This document shows, in pieces, positions 21,871 to 26,899 of a DNA stretch of 26,899 nucleotides (position 1 is its first letter; each line of letters begins with the position of its first letter). Source of the stretch: Diplocarpon mali (Eukaryota; Ascomycota; Leotiomycetes; Helotiales; Drepanopezizaceae). The position numbers and the translations under genes were made by a program. The stretch covers positions 1 through 26,899 of the forward strand of contig JAENRP010000474.1 in the NCBI GenBank assembly GCA_024741835.1. The letters run 5' to 3'. The notes below the pieces were generated by a model, which worked only from the letters and a program-made list of their open reading frames with translations, was not told the origin of the DNA and searched no databases.

Positions 21871-22878
21871 TAATATTAATATTAAAAAAGTAGGTAGTAG
21901 TCTTAAGTTATTTAAAGATATCTTTTTATCCTCTTACTTATAGGCTAAGCCTAGAAGTAGAATTCCGAATTCCGCTAAAAGTTTAATCTAAGTTTGCTAA
22001 GAGATTCTAAGTAGGTACTAAATAGCTAATAGGAGTATTGCAACTAATTGCAATAAGATAAGGTTTACTTAATTAAGGACTAATTTCTAAGATAAGGTTT
22101 ATATCTAAGATTCTTCTTAGCCTTTAAGCTAATTCCTATTAGTCCTTAGAGAAAAGGAGTCTTTAAAAACGATTCTAAGGCAGTTTTTAGAATTCTATTA
22201 AGCTAAGGCAGCTAAATTATCAGATTCGGATTTCTAAAGATTCTAAGGAGGCACTTCCGATTAGAGTTTACGCTTAATATTACTTAAGTACTTAAAACTA
22301 CTGCTATTTAAGATTGCTATTATAGGGTTTGCTAAACTTTTCATATTAGAAAGCTGAAAATTCCGAAAATCTTAGAGTTAAGGAAGAAAATAGGGGTTTT
22401 CGAAGCAGAGCTAAAAAGGGAAAATCTAAGGTTATTAATAGTTGCTAAACGAAAATCGATAGTTCTAAGTAACTAGGCGATTGAGAATAAGGGTTTTAAA
22501 GTTAATTAAAATGCTATAAGTATTTCAAAGACGTATTTTTCAAAAGGCTAGTCTTTTATCTGCAAACTAAGAGATTAATAAGATTATATAAGGACGGAAA
22601 TCTTAAGAAATCGATCCCTGCGTAGGTCACTAATATAAAACAGAAGGAGGATAATATAAGAATAGGCCTAAGGGAAGACCTAAAATAAGAAAAGGAAGCA
22701 CTATAAGCAGGCTCTCCTAAATAAGATATTAGGAATAAGTCCTAAGTATAAGGTATATTCAGTACTTATAGCAACGCGCGCTATCTCTATATACAGAAGA
22801 TGGCCCTTTTATCCTCTCATTATCCCGCGCCAATTATATGATATATATCACAAGACCTATCCCTCTCAGGTCTCCACA
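21871..22878 (+). repeat. LTR-like unit 1, about 1,008 bp
   Basis: It repeats directly as 22880-23885 with a 1,009-bp offset. It begins TAATATTAATATT (TAGTATTAATATT in the other unit) and ends GGTCTCCACA, fitting an original TG...CA. The last 100 bp are lightly RIP-mutated and keep many CA/TG sites. Its orientation is that of a plus-strand element, yet the Gypsy body to its left runs on the minus strand. One palindrome copy lies 65 bp from its start. Confidence 0.8.
21936..21958. repeat. 23-bp palindrome, copy 13
   Basis: Arms ACTTATAGGC and GCCTAGAAGT around centre TAA. It lies in LTR-like unit 1 at the same offset as copy 14 in unit 2. Confidence 0.85.
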
Positions 22879-22879
22879 C

Positions 22880-23885
22880 TAGTATTAATATTAAAAAAGT
22901 AAGTAGCGGCCTTGAATTGTTTAAAGACGTCTTTTTATCCTTTTACTTATAGGCTAGGCTTAAGAGTAGAATTTCGGATTCTGCTAAAAGTTTAATTTAA
23001 GTTTGCTAAAAGATTCTAAGTAGGTATTAAATAGCTAATAAGAGCGTTGCAACTAACTGTAATAAGATAAGGTTTACCTAATTAAGGACTAATTTTTAAA
23101 ATAAGATTTATATCTAAGATTCTTTTTAGCCTTTAAGCCAATTCTTATTAGTCCTTAAAATAAAGGGGTCTTTAGAGACGATTCTAAGGCAATTTTTAGA
23201 ATTCTATTAAGCTAAGGCGGCTGAATTATTAGATTTGGATTTCTAAAGATTCTAAAGAGGCACTTCCGATTAGAGTTTGCGCTTAATATTACTTAAGTAC
23301 TTGAAACCACTGCTATTTAAGATTGCTATTATAGGGTTTATTAAACTTTTCATATTAAAAAGCCGAAAATTCCGAGAATCTCAAAGTTAAGGAAGAAAAT
23401 AGGGGTTTTCGGAGTAGAGCTAAAAAGGGAAAATCTAAGGTTATTAATAGTTGCTAAACGAAAAACGATAGTTCTAAGTAACTAGGCGATTAAGGATAAG
23501 GGTTTTAGAGTTAATTAAAATGCTATAAGTATTTTAAAGACGTATTTTAAAGGCTAGTCTCTTATTTGCGAACTAAGAGATTAATAAGGTTATATAAGGA
23601 TAGAAATCTTAAGAAATCGGTCCTTGCGTAGGTTACTAATATAAAACAAAAGGGAGATAATATAAGAATAGGCTTAAGGGAAGACTTAAAAATAAAAGGA
23701 GGAAGCACTATAAGCGGGCTCTCTTAAATAAGATATTAGGAATAAGTCTTAAGTATAGGGTATATTTAGTACTTATAGTAACGCGCGCTGTCTTTATATA
23801 TAGAAGATGGCCCTTTTATCTTCCCATTGTCCTACGCCGATTATATGGTATTTGTTATGAGACTTATCTATCTCAGGTCTTTATA
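22880..23885 (+). repeat. LTR-like unit 2, probable 5' LTR of the right Gypsy copy
   Basis: A direct repeat of unit 1, separated from it by a single base (22879). It ends GGTCTTTATA (GGTCTCCACA mutated) and directly abuts the plus-strand Gypsy body, where a 5' LTR should be. A net 2-bp length difference and many transitions separate it from unit 1. Internally it has no ORF in this orientation. Confidence 0.8.
22945..22967. repeat. 23-bp palindrome, copy 14
   Basis: Arms ACTTATAGGC and GCTTAAGAGT around centre TAG. It is exactly 1,009 bp after copy 13. Confidence 0.85.
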
Positions 23886-24790
23886 ATAATAATTTTAAAC
23901 TTTTTACTAACCCTTTATCTAAATCTTTTTAAACTCGTCTTAGTTACTTTAAGATTAACTTGGATTTTAAATGTTCTTTAAGCCCTTTTGAATTTCGAAG
24001 TACTCCTTTTAGTAATTAATCTTATAATATTAAAGCTTTTCCTTTGCCCTTTATAGATTCTATTAACCTAAATAGTTAGTATGAAACGATAATGGCTACA
24101 TTTAGGGCTATTACTAGTCACTTTCCCCTTCCTAGTTCCTTTAGCGCTTCTTACTTTATAAGCGCTAATATTACTAATTTCCTTAAGTAATATAAGGAAA
24201 CTTATTACGATTTTGGTATTATATAAGAGGATATGATTTCTCGACTTCCTTACTATCATAATTATATAAGTAAGGATATTATTAAGTCTCTCTTTAAATA
24301 GAAAACTTATAATTTATAGGAATTCCTTATTAAGGCCCTTAAATCTGAATTCTGCGAATTTAATAGATAGCAGATTTGTAATACCCTGGCTTTTTTAAAG
24401 GAATTTATTTTAGTCACTTATACTCTTAAGGAACTTAAGAACTACTATCGGACTTTTACTTATATATTAAATACCTTAATTAGCTAGAAAATCCTTAATA
24501 AAGTTGAAAGAGGCTGCCTTTTTTTATTTAGATTACCTATTAGACTTTAAAATAAGATTATTAAGCATTTTAAGATCGATAAGTAAGACCTTATAACCTT
24601 TGCCTTATTTAAGGAATTCGCAGCCTTTGCTTTAAAATCAGATCTTAGTAAAAGAACTATTAATATTATAAAGTAGGAAAAAGCCCCTACTCCCTCTTAT
24701 ACTAAAGACCTTAAGAGCCTGGTCTAAGAATACTTAAAGGCTTTAGAAGTTATAAAGGAGGTAAAGAAGAACCTAGTAGTTATACCTTTC

Positions 24791-24813
24791 ACTTACGGTC
24801 TTAACCTAGGAGT
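24791..24813. repeat. 23-bp palindrome, copy 15
   Basis: Arms ACTTACGGTC and CCTAGGAGT-type, mirror of copy 12. It encodes T-Y-G-L-N-L-G-V in the right gag; it has drifted from the T-Y-R-P-D-L-R-V of its partner. Confidence 0.75.
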
Positions 24814-26706
24814 AAGATCCAACCTTAGAATTAAGGAACTTAAGACCTAATTTATAAAACTCTAAATCTAAAGCTTAGAAACTAGGATTAATAATCTTTT
24901 ATAAGAAAAATAGTATATTCTCTAATTTGGTAATAGGCAAAACTCGGCTACTATAAGCTAATATAGTAGTTCCTATTACTAGACTCCTGCTTTTTATTAT
25001 TTAGAATAACTAGCTAATATAAGAACTTAATAGTTGATTAAAGAAAGAGAAATTAATCCTAACTAGCACTTTGCCAATATTAATACTATAAGGTATTAAG
25101 GGAATAGTAATAGAAGACAATTAACCTGCAACTTTTGTAATAATAAAGAACTTAATTGCGCTTTATATAAGTATTATAATAATTATCCTCTTTTTTATCA
25201 TTTTATTAATACTAAGGTTATATATATTAATAAGTATAGGATGCTTTGCATTAGAGATCTTAGGCTAGAAGCTATCCTTATTAAAAAGTATTAGAATCGC
25301 TTATAATTATAGACTATTCGAATAATAATATATAGTACGAAATAGGACAAGAATTTAGTCGAATGATAGCGTATTATAGATATAAACGCTAAAATTCTAA
25401 CTTATATATATATTAGTCCAATTAGCAACCTATCTAAGGGAGTTCTTAAGGACCTAGCTTTTGATTAAATAGCTATAGAAGTTAAAGGCATCTCTATCTT
25501 AAGATAGGTTAATAATAATATATCTGCTAATATTAATACTACTTTTATATTTAGAAACCCTTAGAATACTTAGCGTCCTTTTAGATCTACTACTCTTTTA
25601 ATACTAATAAAACTAGCTAAAGTCCAGAAATCAATATATATAACTTAAGAATCTTAATATAAAGTCCAAATGCTAAAAGATACCTAATAATTTAGAATTG
25701 TAATAAATAAGGATAAAGCTAATATAGCAAACGAATTGATTAAAGATATAATAGATAAAGATGGCTTTAAGCTTAAAGATTAAGAAGTTGAAGTTATTAC
25801 GCAGACCCTTAACCTTAAGTAAAAGAGATAAATATTAAAACGGGAAAAATTTATTAATAAATACGCTAATTCAATTGCAATAGAGAAAGCTATAGAGAAT
25901 ATTATAGCTTAGCAAATTAACCTTATATTTAAAGACTTATTTAGTTTGATTAAACGCTTTAATAAAGTGCTAAGAAAGCATATCCTAATTGCCTTTAAAG
26001 ATTTAAATAATAATAAGGAAATGGAAATTATAATACGAAAGAACTTTAAGAAGCATTTAGTCTTAATTAAATGTCTTTAGATTGTAAAAAACGAAAGAAC
26101 CTAAAGGTACTATAATATTATAGCAATAGCTTTAATATCTTAAAATATTAATTAAAATTATTTAGCAGTTATAATAAAAAGCCCTATTATTATTTATTTA
26201 ATAGAAGAATTAGTTAAAGTAAAGGCTTTAATCAATTATAGTTTAAAAGTTAATATAATAATTAGAAAAGTGGCGGAAATAGCTCCATTGACAATTATTA
26301 GCAATCGACTCTTTATTTATTCGATTATCTTTAGATTGAAATACAATTTTAATAAATAAGTGAAAAATGTAAAAGTTAAAGTTAAAGGAATTGTTAATTA
26401 TACTAACTTTTTAATAATAGAGAATTCTTTAAATGATATTCTTTTAAAAATGCCCTTTATTTTAAAATCTTAACTAATATTTAACTATTTTAAAGATAGT
26501 TTTATAAAAGCTAGTCTTTAAAATATAGATCGATCTTTAAAAGGATAAATAGTTATTGTAAGAGATATAGCCGAATTTTAAAATAAGGTTTTAAGAAACA
26601 ATTAGCTAATATAAGGGCTAGGTTTAATGCTAATAAAGGAAAGCACCTAGCGAGGAGTTATAGTAAAAGAAAGGTGAGTTTGCCAATTTTAAATAATAGC
26701 AATTTA

Positions 26707-26729
26707 ACTTATAGTCTTAGATTAGGAGT
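26707..26729. repeat. 23-bp palindrome, copy 16
   Basis: Arms ACTTATAGTC and GATTAGGAGT around centre TTA, mirror of copy 11. More mutated than its partner. Confidence 0.78.
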
Positions 26730-26868
26730 CAAATTTGGAATTTTGAAAAATGGTATAATTAGCGTTTTATTAGAATAATAATTAAGAAAAAAGAAAAATA
26801 AGATAGAAAAGAGGGTTCGTTTTATAAATTTCGATAATTTACTAATCATTTTAAAAAACCTAAAAACC

Positions 26869-26891
26869 ACTTATAAGCTAGACCTATAAGT
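26869..26891. repeat. 23-bp palindrome, copy 17
   Basis: Arms ACTTATAAGC and ACCTATAAGT around centre TAG, mirror of copy 10. It lies 8 bp from the window end. Confidence 0.85.
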
Positions 26892-26899
26892 AAAAAATA

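Larger units (their letters stand above)
23883..26899. repeat. Right arm of large inverted repeat (cut by window end)
   Basis: Reverse complement of 18841-21857, colinear throughout. The central spacer is 2,025 bp and consists of the two LTR-like units plus the 13-nt junction. Confidence 0.92.
23886..26899 (+). pseudogene. gag: Gypsy gag and protease (right copy, partial)
   Basis: The plus-strand frame starts just after the LTR-like unit and runs to the window end. Capsid motifs ITSHFPLPSS, ANITNFLK and YKETYYDFG lie at about 24095-24230, and the Cys cluster CNFCNNKELNC at 25127-25159. The protease has ALINYSLKVNIII at about 26218-26259, where the catalytic Asp kept in the left copy has become Asn. 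It ends between protease and RT, so RT, RNase H and integrase presumably lie outside. Stops are mostly TAA/TAG at Gln positions. No intact start codon is obvious. Confidence 0.82.

Noticed and set aside
21866..23890. Target-site duplication around the tandem LTR-like units
   Set aside because: The flanking bases TTTTC and ATAAT do not match.
24068..24259. 63-codon minus-strand ORF
   Set aside because: It is antisense to the capsid part of the right Gypsy gag, whose frame is conserved with the left copy.
2..26891. Palindromes as a CRISPR array
   Set aside because: Spacing is irregular, from about 160 bp to several kb, copies are diverged and palindromic, and the host is eukaryotic with retrotransposons.
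1..26899. A nuclear code in which TAA/TAG mean Gln
   Set aside because: Stops at Gln positions fit it, but His/Cys to Tyr, Met to Ile, Trp to TGA and Asp to Asn changes occur too, and copies differ by transitions at CpA/TpG. RIP explains all of these.

Overview
The window is a transposon graveyard from a filamentous ascomycete (Pezizomycotina) nuclear genome. It is very AT-rich, CpA and TpG are strongly depleted, and TpA is in excess. Nearly every recognisable reading frame is broken by TAA/TAG where Gln is expected (CAA/CAG to TAA/TAG) and by Trp-to-stop changes. Differences between duplicated copies are almost all transitions. This is the signature of repeat-induced point mutation (RIP). 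I see no intact gene, no structural RNA gene and no CRISPR array. The species cannot be named from this DNA.

Layout: (1) 1-1909 is the 3' part, on the minus strand, of a broken gene of an unrecognised family (paralog B). (2) 1910-9507 is a complete but dead Ty1/Copia retrotransposon on the minus strand. It has 198-bp LTRs and a 5-bp target duplication (GTTGC) and is inserted inside paralog B. It carries gag, protease, integrase, RT and RNase H, plus an unusual 1.4-kb 3' region with a GC-rich, Ala-coding tract. (3) 9513 to about 11170 is the 5' part of paralog B. (4) About 11690-15052 is paralog A, a diverged relative of about 1,100 codons, also on the minus strand. (5) About 15250-21857 is a minus-strand Ty3/Gypsy gag-pro-pol. 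(6) 21871-23885 holds two directly repeated, LTR-like units of about 1 kb. (7) 23886-26899 is the start of a second Gypsy copy on the plus strand, cut by the window edge. The two Gypsy copies form an inverted repeat with arms of about 3.0 kb and no net length difference, around a 2.0-kb centre.

The most unusual signal is a 23-bp palindrome, half-site ACTYRYAGGC around a 3-bp centre, found 18 times. It occurs throughout the Gypsy copies, the LTR-like units and both unknown paralogs, and I found none in the Copia element. Most copies lie inside reading frames, nearly always in the same phase, encoding a peptide of the form T-x-x-P-x-L-x-V. Three copies sit at matching places in the two paralogs, so they predate that duplication. 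They recall the palindromic elements inserted in genes of Rickettsia, but here in fungal transposon genes.

Likely history (inference): an ancient element or cluster (Gypsy plus the two unknown paralogs, with palindromes) was duplicated and inverted, a Copia element lacking palindromes then landed in paralog B, and RIP degraded everything.
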